From positions 1,302,001 to 1,366,000 of the forward strand of contig NZ_CP077604.1 in the NCBI RefSeq assembly GCF_019048865.1: a stretch of 64,000 nucleotides of DNA, read 5' to 3'. The stretch's first letter is position 1; every line of letters starts with the position of its first letter. Of the stretch, positions 35,303 through 44,118 are shown one piece after another. The position numbers were made by a program, and so were the translations under genes. The DNA comes from Aquihabitans sp. G128. Its GTDB lineage: Bacteria; Actinomycetota; Acidimicrobiia; Acidimicrobiales; Iamiaceae. A model generated the notes under the pieces. It saw nothing but the letters and a program-made list of their open reading frames with translations. It searched no databases and was not told where the DNA came from.

Positions 35303-36378
35303 GGGGCCCACCCTGCCAGCGACGGGTCGTCCTCGGCCAGGGGCAGCGCCACCTCGCGGTCCTCGCGGCTCGACGTGTAGAGCGCCGTCACCAGCTCGAG
35401 CATGAGCCGGGCGTCGGCCAGGGTCACCGGCAGCGGGCCGCCGTTGGCCCGGGCGTCGGCGTAGCGCTCGAACTGGCCGATGTAGTCCTCGGTGCCGGGC
35501 ACGTGGGCGTCGACCACGGCCGCCACGGCGTCCTCGTGGCCGGGGGCGGCGGTGAAGGTCCAGGGGTCGAAGCTGTTGGTGTACGGGTCGGTGCCGGACT
35601 CGGCGGTGAGGTGCTCGAAGGTGAAGCGGTGGCGGCTGAGCTCGGGCACCGAGCCCAGGGTGGCCGACAGCGTGGCCAGGGCCCCGTTGGCCCAGCGCAA
35701 CGTGACCACCGCGGAGTCCTCGGTCTCGATGTCGTTCACCAGGGTGGCGGTGCGAGCCCACACCGCGGCGGGCGGGCCCAGCACCTGCACGGCCATGTCG
35801 AGCAGGTGCACGGCGTGGCCGAGCAGCACGCCGCCCAGCTCGGTCTCCCAGCGGCCCCGCCACGGCGCTGCGTAGTAGTCGGCGCCCCGGCGCCAGGCGA
35901 GGTCGATGTTGGCCACGAACGGGCGGCCGGCCACGCCCTGGTCCACCAGGGCCAGCAGCTTCTGCAGGCCGTTGCCGAACCGGTACTGGAACACCGGCAT
36001 GACGTGGTGGCCGGTCTCGGCGGCGATGGCGGCCAGCTCGTCGACCTCGCGCACCGAGGCCACCAGCGGCTTCTCGCAGATCACGTCCTTGCCGGCCCGG
36101 AGCGCCGCCTCCACCTGGGCCCGGTGCTGGCTCGGCGGGGTGCAGAGGGCCACCACGTCGACGTCGCCGGCGGCCCAGATGGCCTCCGGGTCGGTCTCGG
36201 CCCGCACGCCCTTGAGCCAGCCGGCCACCTCGGTGGCCCGCTCGGCGTCGACGTCGCACACCGCCACCACCCGGAACCGCTTGCGCAGCTCGTGGAAGGC
36301 CAGCACGTGCATGCGCCCGATGCCCAGGCCCACCACCGCCACCCGGATGCGTTCGTCAGGCCCCTCGGCGTCGCTCAC
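35299..36378 (-). CDS. Gfo/Idh/MocA-family oxidoreductase
   Basis: A 359-residue NAD(P)-dependent oxidoreductase. The Rossmann fold starts RIRVAVVGLGIGRMHVLAF; the conserved CEKPLVAS motif supplies the catalytic Lys region, and GVLLGHAVHLLDMAVQVLG holds the metal/His segment. Family members oxidise sugars, inositols or their derivatives; the substrate cannot be read here. GTG 36378 is chosen at the start of the fold; the frame is open farther 5' without family-like sequence. Coupled to the PmoA gene. Confidence 0.9.
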   Translation of the reverse strand: MSDAEGPDERIRVAVVGLGIGRMHVLAFHELRKRFRVVAVCDVDAERATEVAGWLKGVRAETDPEAIWAAGDVDVVALCTPPSQHRAQVEAALRAGKDVICEKPLVASVREVDELAAIAAETGHHVMPVFQYRFGNGLQKLLALVDQGVAGRPFVANIDLAWRRGADYYAAPWRGRWETELGGVLLGHAVHLLDMAVQVLGPPAAVWARTATLVNDIETEDSAVVTLRWANGALATLSATLGSVPELSRHRFTFEHLTAESGTDPYTNSFDPWTFTAAPGHEDAVAAVVDAHVPGTEDYIGQFERYADARANGGPLPVTLADARLMLELVTALYTSSREDREVALPLAEDDPSLAGWAP

Positions 36379-36481
36379 CCGGCCAGCATGCCCGACCGGC
36401 CGGCCGGCCGAAGGCTCACCGATTCGGTCGCCGCGCCCCGTGTGGGGGTTATGCAACCCTTTGTCGGAATCAAACACCGTG

Positions 36482-36510
36482 TTGACACGCGAAACAACTT
36501 GAGATACACC
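36482..36510 (+). promoter_or_regulatory. Promoter of the low-GC cluster
   Basis: TTGACA (36482-36487), 17-base spacer, TACACC (36505-36510). The -35 is a consensus match, embedded in the small inverted repeat GTGT-TG-ACAC. It would give a leader of about 55 bases to the first gene, which has GGAGG. Confidence 0.6.
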
Positions 36511-36570
36511 ATCGATGCTCTCGCGCTCCCTGAACGGGCGAGATCCGCTTCCCCAAACCCGGAGGTTCAC

Positions 36571-37005
36571 ATGGCAGCCTTGAAGAGGCGAGCACTGGCG
36601 GGCGCCGCCGCTGTCCTCGCACCGATCTGCATCCAGTCACCAGCTCAGGCCGGTGGCGGCATCGACTATCAGGGCGGCTTCGCTGGCAAGGTCGACAGCG
36701 CCGGCGGCGTCGACTACTTCGAGACCGTGCGTTGTGACAGTGACGGCCTCAGCGTCGGGATCGCTGTCGACAGCTTCACGTCTCCGGACAACCGCCTGAT
36801 GGTCTTCCAGCCGTTGAACTCCTACAACTGGAACTACCAGATTGGCGGCGGCACGGCATACGTCAGCGAGGGCGACAGCTCGAACATGGCCCTCGGCAAC
36901 CACTGCTGGCGGTTCGCCATCAACGTCACGCCCGGCCGGGACACCAACGGCTTCCTGTCGCCCGGCTATGGCAACACCAGCTTCGACGGACAACTCAAGT
37001 TCTGA
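36571..37005 (+). CDS. Small secreted protein, first gene of low-GC cluster
   Basis: A 144-residue exported protein. Signal peptide MAALKRRALAGAAAVLAPIC... with likely cleavage after AQA (about residue 27). The mature protein is Gly/Asp/Tyr-rich and probably all-beta, with two Cys (VRCDSDG and HCWRF) that could form a disulfide. No family recognised. The ribosome site GGAGG lies 6 bases before ATG. Base composition is clearly less GC-rich than the flanking genes, which suggests acquisition together with the next three. Confidence 0.78.
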   Translation: MAALKRRALAGAAAVLAPICIQSPAQAGGGIDYQGGFAGKVDSAGGVDYFETVRCDSDGLSVGIAVDSFTSPDNRLMVFQPLNSYNWNYQIGGGTAYVSEGDSSNMALGNHCWRFAINVTPGRDTNGFLSPGYGNTSFDGQLKF

Positions 37006-37028
37006 TCGCAACAGAGGAGAAAGAAGCC

Positions 37029-37493
37029 ATGCGCGCCTACGCACGAAAGCTGGCCCCAGTCGGGCTCCTACTCATGTCCACCACAGCCCTCGTCGCCTTT
37101 CGCAGCTCAGATGACGGCCCTGATCGCTTGGGTCTCAAGCGGTACAACGCAACTGCGGTCGCTGCCGTGCCCGGTGACACGCCACAGTCAGACGCCGCCG
37201 TGGCGGTGGTGATGGAGGTCCGGTCGATCTGCCAGCAGCTGCACGCCTACGCAGAGAGCGGGACTCAGGCGAAGGTCGTGTACGAACAGCTCGACGCCTC
37301 GGCGGCTGCGGCGCGCGCCGCGGCGCATCGCACCGGTCGGCCGGTCGACGTCACCGCCTTCGCGACGTTCGCAAAGACCTTCATCGACGATGCAGAGCAG
37401 GCCGGTGACCCCAGCCGAGCCGAAGAGTTCATCAAGTCCGAATGCGATCCGGCACAGGACTATGACATCCCGGTTCTCGCCGAGGACCGGTGA
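37029..37493 (+). CDS. Small membrane-anchored or secreted protein of low-GC cluster
   Basis: A 154-residue protein with an N-terminal hydrophobic segment (KLAPVGLLLMSTTALVAF) that may be a signal anchor, followed by a mostly helical domain (AVAVVMEVRSICQQLHAYAE; AATFAKTF-like helices) with two Cys. No domain recognised. A strong purine-rich ribosome site (GAGGAGAAAG) precedes ATG 37029. The stop overlaps the next gene (GTGA), so the two are translated together. Confidence 0.75.
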   Translation: MRAYARKLAPVGLLLMSTTALVAFRSSDDGPDRLGLKRYNATAVAAVPGDTPQSDAAVAVVMEVRSICQQLHAYAESGTQAKVVYEQLDASAAAARAAAHRTGRPVDVTAFATFAKTFIDDAEQAGDPSRAEEFIKSECDPAQDYDIPVLAEDR

Positions 37494-38203
37494 GCCAGCG
37501 CGGGGTGCGCCGATCCGCCCTACTCGAGCGGTGGACCGAGCGCAGCCACGAGATCAACGCGATCACGGTGGATCCCGAACCTCAAGCAGCAACGTTCCAC
37601 GCCCGCGATCACGACGGAGAGTGGTGGCATCGACATCGCTTCGTGGACGGCGAGACCCTTGCATGGGAAGAGATCGAGGCGACTTCAGCATCGATCTGGC
37701 ATGGATCGCGTGATCTCATCGATCTCGTGACGGCGAGGCCCGCATTCGATCCTGGTTGGTCGATGATCTCCGGGAGCTGCCGGACTCCGCTGCCACCACT
37801 GGATTGCCTTGGCACGTTCGGCGATCGAGGCGCAATCCTGCCGGAGGTACGGGCCCGGGCGACCTGGACATCGAGGTGCATCGCCCCCGGAGGCGACCAG
37901 GTGATGTGGCGAACGATCGTTGACGACATCCAGATCCGGAACGTGCTCTCCGGCCATGCAGCCGAGGGAGAACCGATCTTCACCTTCCCCGCTCTTGCCT
38001 ACCTGGACCTCCGCCAAGGCGCTGACCCGCTCGACCTCTTCGAAGCAGGTGGGAGCATCGAGGGCGACCTGGATGACCTCCTCTTCATCTCGGGCTGTGT
38101 TGGGAACAGCGCCTGGCGTCGGCATTGGGCCTTGGGGGCTGATGAAGCAGCGTGCCTGCGCGGGTTCCTCCTCTCGCACCCCGGCGCAGGAGGAGCCGGT
38201 TGA
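37490..38203 (+). CDS. Unknown 237-residue protein of low-GC cluster
   Basis: A soluble protein without signal peptide or membrane helix. It is rich in Trp and acidic residues (HDGEWWHRHRFVDGETLAWEE; SGSCRTPLPPLDCLG; FISGCVGNSAWRRHW) with four or five Cys. I do not recognise the family. GTG 37490 overlaps the preceding stop and its own stop overlaps the next start (TTGA). Its place between two exported proteins and a beta-lactamase-fold protein suggests a role in processing or sensing, which is a guess. Confidence 0.75.
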   Translation: MSQRGVRRSALLERWTERSHEINAITVDPEPQAATFHARDHDGEWWHRHRFVDGETLAWEEIEATSASIWHGSRDLIDLVTARPAFDPGWSMISGSCRTPLPPLDCLGTFGDRGAILPEVRARATWTSRCIAPGGDQVMWRTIVDDIQIRNVLSGHAAEGEPIFTFPALAYLDLRQGADPLDLFEAGGSIEGDLDDLLFISGCVGNSAWRRHWALGADEAACLRGFLLSHPGAGGAG

Positions 38204-39294
38204 TCCGCGTCGCCAAAGACGAGCTCGAAGACGGGGCGCTGTGCCGATGGCTCCACGAACAGTGCGAGGCAGCCACGTTGTTCACTGGTGCGCAGGTTCA
38301 CGTGTGCAAGGCCCAAGAGGTGCTTCTCGATCGCTCCTTTGGCACCACGGCAGGAGCGGGCAAGCTCGTACCGTCGAGTGCCTTCCGCATGTACTGCACC
38401 GCGAAACCGGTACTCGTCGCTGCGCTGGAGTTCGCTCGACGGCAGGGTGTGCTGCGACTCGATGATCCGCTCGGGGCGTTCGTCCCGTCTGCAACCGGTC
38501 CGCTTGGCGACGTCCGACTCGAGGCGCTGCTCGATCACCAGCTCCCGTTGGGGACGCCCTCCGGCTTTGCCGCCGTGGTCTCACCCTTGCACGAGAGGCA
38601 GGCTCGCCTCATCGATGCCGCTCAGGCGGCGGTCGCTGCGGGAGGACCGGCAACCTACAGCGAATACCTCGCTTGGGAGCTCCTGGCCGTTGCGCTGCAA
38701 CGCGCAAGCGACGGACTGCACTGGGCCGACAGTGTCCGCGCCGCATGCCGAGAGCTCGGCACAGACCACAGCGAGCTACTGCTCGACGATCGCGACTTCC
38801 AGCGAGCGCACGAAGCAGGCGGCTTGGAGTGCAACGTCTCAACTCGCCGCGGAGCCTCCCTGCCATTGCTCGGTGAGATCTCTCCTGTGCTGTGGTCCCG
38901 CTTCGAAGGCGCCAGCTTCGGAATCGCCTCCAGCATCCGCTGCTTGACCGCGCTGATCCACCACGCCTTCGTACTCTCACCCACGGACCGCCATGCGAAG
39001 CCTGCCGCCGTCGTCGCGGGCTATGGACCAGCAAGGCGGAAGCTGCACATCCGGGCTGGGCTGATGGCCGGGACCTCGACGATCGGTGTCAGTGACCTGT
39101 GGCCCGAAGACCTTCTTGGACACACCGGCTTGGCCGGAATGAGCCTCGTAGCGGGCTCACCGAGCCTGGGACTGACCTTCGGCGTCCACCTGAACGGTCT
39201 GATGGATCTGCAGACGACCGATCGATACGTGCGGCCGTTGGTGTCATCAACGCTGCACGCTGACCTGCTCGCGACAGGTCATCTTGCGATCTAA
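38200..39294 (+). CDS. Beta-lactamase-fold protein with Cys in place of catalytic Ser
   Basis: A 364-residue protein resembling the serine beta-lactamase/esterase (class C-like) family. The SxxK motif appears as C66-T-A-K69 (FRMYCTAKP), followed by the expected RRQGVLRLDDPLGAFVP. The Y-x-N motif is Y153-S-E155 and the third motif is H308-T-G310. There is no signal peptide. The start is TTG 38200, with AGGAGG 6-9 bases upstream and TTGA overlap with the previous stop; an in-frame GTG at 38152 lies inside the previous gene. The Cys nucleophile, if real, points to a thiol acyl-transfer enzyme or a non-catalytic binder. Last gene of the cluster; it converges with the DUF4395 gene. Confidence 0.82.
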   Translation: MIRVAKDELEDGALCRWLHEQCEAATLFTGAQVHVCKAQEVLLDRSFGTTAGAGKLVPSSAFRMYCTAKPVLVAALEFARRQGVLRLDDPLGAFVPSATGPLGDVRLEALLDHQLPLGTPSGFAAVVSPLHERQARLIDAAQAAVAAGGPATYSEYLAWELLAVALQRASDGLHWADSVRAACRELGTDHSELLLDDRDFQRAHEAGGLECNVSTRRGASLPLLGEISPVLWSRFEGASFGIASSIRCLTALIHHAFVLSPTDRHAKPAAVVAGYGPARRKLHIRAGLMAGTSTIGVSDLWPEDLLGHTGLAGMSLVAGSPSLGLTFGVHLNGLMDLQTTDRYVRPLVSSTLHADLLATGHLAI

Positions 39295-39299
39295 CCCGC

Positions 39300-39797
39300 T
39301 CAGGCCACCGGCGCCGGGTGGCGGAGGGAAAGGTCGTTGCAGGCTTCGCAGACCTCGGGCGGGATCACGCCGGCCTTCATGAGCAGGCCGAAGGCCTTGC
39401 AACCGAGGCAGAGGGCGAAGACCGACTCGAGGGTGGCGGCCACCACGATGAAGGCCAGCAACACGGTGGTGACGGCCTCGTTGCCGAAGCCGAAGTGGGC
39501 GATGGCGGCACCGCCGGTGAACGTGGCGCCCACGGCCTGGGCGAAGCGCTTGGGCGGGCCGGGCACCAGCTTGGGCTCGAACGGTAAGGCGGGCGTGAGC
39601 ACCCGGGTCACGAACTGGCCCCACGGGCTGAGCGTGGGACCGGTGAGGGCCCGAGCCACGAAGCCGTAGGCCAGCAGGGCGATGAGCCACCGCTGGTCGG
39701 TCACCAGGATCCCGAGGGTGAACAGGACCACGCCGCCCGCCACCAGGCGGGCCGACACCTCGTTGACCGGGTTGGGGAACGTGAACAGCTTGCCCAT
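39300..39797 (-). CDS. DUF4395 membrane protein
   Basis: A 165-residue polytopic protein of the DUF4395 family, with four hydrophobic segments, the N-terminal FPNPVNEVSARLVAG signature, and LCLGCKAFG with a CxxC in the last helix. Some relatives sit next to thioredoxin-type genes, suggesting redox or sulfur chemistry; no such partner is here. ATG 39797 begins MGKLFTFPNPVNE, the conserved start. GC content is back to the chromosomal level, marking the end of the low-GC block. Confidence 0.88.
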   Translation of the reverse strand: MGKLFTFPNPVNEVSARLVAGGVVLFTLGILVTDQRWLIALLAYGFVARALTGPTLSPWGQFVTRVLTPALPFEPKLVPGPPKRFAQAVGATFTGGAAIAHFGFGNEAVTTVLLAFIVVAATLESVFALCLGCKAFGLLMKAGVIPPEVCEACNDLSLRHPAPVA

Positions 39798-39820
39798 GGC
39801 CCAAAAGCCTACCGGTCAGG

Positions 39821-40144
39821 TCACGAATCGGCGCTCGATGCCCGGGCCGCGCCCAGCAGGTGGTTCACGTGGGCGTCGAGCTGCTCGGCGGCCCGGTCCA
39901 ACTGGTCCGGCAGCGGGGTGAGGGCGACGCCGGGGAGGTCGAGGTTGCGCCACCACGACGGCGTGCCGTCCATGGGCGAGTGCGACGTGGCCCGGCACGC
40001 CGAGCACCAGGCCCACGAGGCGCCGAGGCCGCCGGCCTCCCGGAACCAGAGGTGCACCGCCACCTGGCCGCAGCGCGGGCAGGTGAGCGGCAGGTGCAGG
40101 GTGAGGTCACCGGCCAGGGCCCGGACGGGCAGGCCACCGACCAC
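39821..40144 (-). CDS. Small zinc-ribbon protein downstream of ftsK
   Basis: A 107-residue soluble protein. A treble-clef or ribbon-like metal site is formed by CPRCG and, about 25 residues later, CSAC. The rest (HSPMDGTPSWWRNLDLPGVALTPLPDQLDRAAEQLDAHV) ends in a helix. GTG 40144 is the only usable start after the ftsK stop at 40192; the frame is open further 5' only as ftsK shadow. It is probably cotranscribed with ftsK. Family not recognised. Confidence 0.65.
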   Translation of the reverse strand: MVGGLPVRALAGDLTLHLPLTCPRCGQVAVHLWFREAGGLGASWAWCSACRATSHSPMDGTPSWWRNLDLPGVALTPLPDQLDRAAEQLDAHVNHLLGAARASSADS

Positions 40145-40191
40145 CGCTCCGGCGGCGGCGTCCCACCCGCCGGCCGGCTCCGGGGGTGGGC

Positions 40192-42807
40192 TCAGAACGA
40201 GTCTTCGGTGGGCGCGGCGACGGGAGCGCCGGCGGGGAGGTCGTCTCCCCCGCCGCCCTGGCCGCCGCCGTCGAGCTCCTCGGGCGTCATGAGGACCTCG
40301 CGCGCCTTGGACCCGGTGGACGGGCCCACCACGCCGCGCTCCTCGAGCTCGTCCATGAGGCGACCGGCGCGGGCGAAGCCCACCCGGAGCTTGCGCTGCA
40401 GCATCGAGGTGGAGCCCAGCTGGCTGCGGACCACCAGCTCGGTGGCCTGGGCCACCAGATCGTCGTCGCTGTCGCCACCGGCGGAGCCGGAGCCGCCGCC
40501 GGAGCCCGAGCCGAGGCCGGGGGCGCCCGAGGCGTCGTCGTCGGAGCCCTGCACGTCCGGGGCGTAGACCAGGTCCGGCGTCTGGCGCTTCCAGAAGGCC
40601 GCGATGTTGCGGACCTCCTCCTCGGTGACCCACGAGCCCTGCACCCGCTGGGCGACCGACGACGACGGGCCGAGCAGGAGCATGTCGCCCTTGCCCAGCA
40701 GCCGCTCGGCGCCCGTCTGGTCGAGGATGACCCGGGAGTCGGTGGCGCTGGAGACGGCGAACGCCAGGCGGGCCGGCACGTTGGCCTTGATGAGGCCGGT
40801 GATGACGTTGACCGACGGGCGCTGGGTGGCGATCACGAGGTGGATGCCCACGGCACGGGCCATCTGGGCGAGGCGGCAGATGGACTCCTCGACGTCTCGC
40901 GCCGCCACCATCATGAGGTCGGCCAGCTCGTCGATGACGACGAGGATGAACGGCATGCGCTCGTAGGTGGTGACCGACTCGGCGTCGGGGCCGAGCAGCT
41001 CGGCGTTCGGGTCGTTGAGGTCACCACGGTCGAAGGCGGCGTTGAAGCCGGTGATGTCGCGGAAGCCGCACTCGGCGAGCAGGTCGTAGCGCCGCTCCAT
41101 CTCCCGCACCGCCCAGGCCAGCGCGTTGGCGGCCTTCTTGGGGACGGTGACCACCTCGGTGAGCAGGTGGGGCAGCTTGTTGTACTGGCCCATCTCCACC
41201 CGCTTGGGGTCGACCAGGATCATGCGGACCTGATCGGGCGTGGAGCGCATGAGGATCGAGGTGAGCAGCGAGTTGAGGCAGCTCGACTTGCCGGCGCCGG
41301 TGGCGCCGGCGATGAGGATGTGGGGCATGGCGGCCAGGTTGGCGAGGATCGCCTTGCCGTCGATGTCCCGGCCGATGGCCACCTCCAGCGGGTGGGTGGC
41401 GGCGCGGGCCTCGGCGCTCATGAGGATGTCGCCGACGGTCACCAGCTGCTTGCGCACGTTGGGGATCTCGACGCCGATGGCCTGCTTGCCGGGGATGGGC
41501 GCCAGGATGCGCACGTCGGGCGTGGCCATGGCGTAGGCGATGTCCTTGTGCAAGCTGGTGACCCGGGCGACCTTCACGCCGGGGCCGAGCTCGAGCTCGA
41601 ACCGGGTGACGGTGGGGCCGACGGTCATGCCCACCAGGCGGGTCTCCACCCCGTGCTCGGCGAGGGCGTGCTCCAGCCGGCGGCCGGTCTCCTCCACCGC
41701 GGTGCGGTCGACGGCCTGGCTGCCCGAGCGGTCGAGCAGCTTGGACGGGGGCAGCTTCCAGTTCGACGGCTGGGTGCCGGGCGGCAGCGAGATCTCGAGC
41801 TGCTCCGGCGGCACGTCGGGATCGGGCACCGGCACGGCGGCCTTCGGCTTGCGGGCCCGCTTGGGCGCAGCGGCGGGTGCGTCCGGGTCGACGTCGGTGT
41901 CCTGGTCGTAGAAGCCGGGAGCGATGCCGGTGGGCTCGACGCCGTCGCGCAGGTCGATGGCCGGCCCGGTGAAGGTGAGGTCCTCGCCGTCCGCCTCGGC
42001 GGCGTCGGACTGGCCGCCGATCTGGAACAGCTGGCCCACGGCGCGCCGGGCGGCGCCGCCCACCGGGCGGGCGCCCTTGGCCACCCCGCCGGCGGCGCTG
42101 CCGACCACGGCGCTGATGGTGGTGCGGGTGACCACGAGGGCACCGGCGAAGCCGATGGCGGCGAGCAGCAGCCCGGCGCCGACCTGGCCGAGGGCGCCGT
42201 GGAGCGGGCCGCCGATGACGGCCCCGACGTAGCCGGCGCTGTCGGCCACTGCGTCACGACCGGCGCCGAGGTCCGGGGCCTGGCGGAAGAGGTGCAACAG
42301 GCCCATGCCGGCCACGGCCAGCAGGAACGAGCCGAGGGCGAGGCGGGCGAAGGGGTGATCCACCTGGTCCAGGTCGACCTCCTCGGCCACCAGGGTGGGA
42401 TCGTCGGGATCGGCCTCGGGCGGGGCGGGGGCGCCGCGCACCAAGAGGACGCCGAGGGCCACCAGCACCGGCGGGGCCAGCACGCGGGCCGCCCCGAACA
42501 GGGTGCCCATGAGCGTGGCCATGCCGCGGCCGGCGGGTCCCCCGGCGCGGCCGTAGACCCCGAGGCCGGCGACCAGGCCCACCACCACCAGGAGCAGGCC
42601 GGCGAAGTCGGCCCCGTGGCCCCGGCTGGCGGCGGCCAGCGACGCCAGGACGCGGGACGTGACCGACGGCTTGGGCGGCGGCGCGGCGGCCTTGCGGGCG
42701 CGCGGGGCGGCCGTCGGCTTGCGGGCCGGAGGGCGCTTCGAAGTGGACCGGGCAGCCGGCTTCTTCTTGGCCCCCGACCCCTTGGGGGTCCGTCGGGTGG
42801 CGGTCAC
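40192..42807 (-). CDS. ftsK: DNA translocase FtsK/SpoIIIE
   Basis: An 871-residue chromosome translocase at the division septum. A basic Lys/Pro/Ala tail and four membrane helices (residues about 55-300) are followed by a linker, the alpha/beta motor with Walker A GATGAGKSSCLN and Walker B VVIDELADLMM, and QMARAVGIHLVIATQRPSVNVITG. A Gly/Ser-Asp linker leads to the C-terminal gamma winged helix (LGSTSMLQRKLRVGFARAGRLMDELEERG) that reads polarity sequences. GTG 42807 lies 9 bases after TACCGT; there is no ribosome site. Follows rnj and dapA in the usual actinobacterial order, with a peptidase inserted. Confidence 0.95.
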   Translation of the reverse strand: MTATRRTPKGSGAKKKPAARSTSKRPPARKPTAAPRARKAAAPPPKPSVTSRVLASLAAASRGHGADFAGLLLVVVGLVAGLGVYGRAGGPAGRGMATLMGTLFGAARVLAPPVLVALGVLLVRGAPAPPEADPDDPTLVAEEVDLDQVDHPFARLALGSFLLAVAGMGLLHLFRQAPDLGAGRDAVADSAGYVGAVIGGPLHGALGQVGAGLLLAAIGFAGALVVTRTTISAVVGSAAGGVAKGARPVGGAARRAVGQLFQIGGQSDAAEADGEDLTFTGPAIDLRDGVEPTGIAPGFYDQDTDVDPDAPAAAPKRARKPKAAVPVPDPDVPPEQLEISLPPGTQPSNWKLPPSKLLDRSGSQAVDRTAVEETGRRLEHALAEHGVETRLVGMTVGPTVTRFELELGPGVKVARVTSLHKDIAYAMATPDVRILAPIPGKQAIGVEIPNVRKQLVTVGDILMSAEARAATHPLEVAIGRDIDGKAILANLAAMPHILIAGATGAGKSSCLNSLLTSILMRSTPDQVRMILVDPKRVEMGQYNKLPHLLTEVVTVPKKAANALAWAVREMERRYDLLAECGFRDITGFNAAFDRGDLNDPNAELLGPDAESVTTYERMPFILVVIDELADLMMVAARDVEESICRLAQMARAVGIHLVIATQRPSVNVITGLIKANVPARLAFAVSSATDSRVILDQTGAERLLGKGDMLLLGPSSSVAQRVQGSWVTEEEVRNIAAFWKRQTPDLVYAPDVQGSDDDASGAPGLGSGSGGGSGSAGGDSDDDLVAQATELVVRSQLGSTSMLQRKLRVGFARAGRLMDELEERGVVGPSTGSKAREVLMTPEELDGGGQGGGGDDLPAGAPVAAPTEDSF

Positions 42808-42881
42808 AGTGCCAAAACGGTACCAGTGCCCCCCTGACAGAACCAGGGAGGGTCGCCCGAGCGCTGCGGCCCAGGAGGACC

Positions 42882-44048
42882 TCAGTTCGCCGCCAGGAAC
42901 CCGTCGCAGGGGCCGTGGGTGAGCACCGACACCAGGTTGGCGGCGTTGCCGATGACCAGGCTGACGTCGCTGCTGTCGAAGGCGCCGGCGCCGTCGGCCA
43001 CGATGCGGTGGAAGTCGTCGCGGGCCTTGCTCACGGTCGCCTGGTCGGCGCTGGAGAAGCGGGCCCGATCGGCCCACGCCCGGTCGACCACGGCGTTCAG
43101 GGCCTGGGCGTCGGCGAAGGTGGCCAGCGGGAGGCCGCTCACGTAGGCGATGTTGCTCGCCCGGTCCGCCAGCGAGCGCACCACCCGGCCGCCCATGGCG
43201 GCCTGCTCGGCCAGCTTGTCGCGGTCGACCACCGAGGCCTCGTCCTGGGCCGTGTGGTAGCAGGGCCCGGTCGAGTCGGTGAAGAACACCGTCGGGATCT
43301 TCGCCGCCGTGAACGACACGTGGTCGCTGCGGCCCTGGCCGAAGATGATGCTCAGCAGCGAGGTCTGGAGCACCTCGGGCTCGAGGTCACCGGTGACCAG
43401 CTGGGTCAGCGCCGAGCCGCCGGTCTCGGTGCCCAGGGCGAAGGTGCTGGTGCGCAGCGACGGCAGCAGGTTGGCGCCCTGGATGTCGTAGTTGACGTAG
43501 GCCTTGATCTTGCTCAGCGGCACGATCGGGTGGGCGGCGTAGTATCGCGACCCCACCAGGCCGTCCTCCTCGCCGTCCCACAGGGCGATGATCACCGAGC
43601 GGCGCCCGGGGTTCGCCGCCAGGTTCCGGGCGATGTCGAGCGCCACGGCCACGCCGCCGGCGTTGTCGGTGGCGCCGTTGCAGATGTGGTCCTTCGGGTC
43701 CGACGTGCGGCAGTCGGTGCCGAGGTGGTCGTAGTGGGCGCCGACCATGACGTACTCGCCGGCCTTGTCGGTGCCGGGGATGACCGCCAGCACGTTCGCG
43801 CCGCCCGGGTACTTCTGGGTGTAGGCGGCGTCGCCGGAGGCGCCGGGGCGGATGCCGGTGGCGATCGGCTCGAGCGAGTCGAGCAGGAAGCGGGCGGTGA
43901 CCAGCGAGCCGGGGCTCAGGTTGTCGCGGCCGCGCACCTGGTCCGACGACAGGCGGTTGACATCCGCCGGGAGGCACCCGGCCAACCCGGCAACGGCGAC
44001 CGCCAGGGCCACCACCGCCACGACCTTGCGCGTCCAGCTGCTGCCCAT
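42882..44048 (-). CDS. M28-family zinc aminopeptidase, lipoprotein
   Basis: A 388-residue exported metallopeptidase. The signal peptide ends in lipobox LAGC. Expected co-catalytic zinc ligands are visible: GAHYDHLG (His), GATDNAGG (Asp), DGEEDGL (Glu pair), VNYDIQG (Asp) and CYHTAQDE (His). The C-terminal 110 residues form a helical extension. It probably trims peptides outside the membrane. GAGGTAGGG precedes the ATG. It lies between rnj and ftsK on the same strand. Confidence 0.9.
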   Translation of the reverse strand: MGSSWTRKVVAVVALAVAVAGLAGCLPADVNRLSSDQVRGRDNLSPGSLVTARFLLDSLEPIATGIRPGASGDAAYTQKYPGGANVLAVIPGTDKAGEYVMVGAHYDHLGTDCRTSDPKDHICNGATDNAGGVAVALDIARNLAANPGRRSVIIALWDGEEDGLVGSRYYAAHPIVPLSKIKAYVNYDIQGANLLPSLRTSTFALGTETGGSALTQLVTGDLEPEVLQTSLLSIIFGQGRSDHVSFTAAKIPTVFFTDSTGPCYHTAQDEASVVDRDKLAEQAAMGGRVVRSLADRASNIAYVSGLPLATFADAQALNAVVDRAWADRARFSSADQATVSKARDDFHRIVADGAGAFDSSDVSLVIGNAANLVSVLTHGPCDGFLAAN

Positions 44049-44118
44049 CGCCCTACCTCGTCCTGCTCGCCGGTCCCCTGCTGCGGACCGTAGCCCCAGG
44101 GGACCGGCGCGGACCGGA

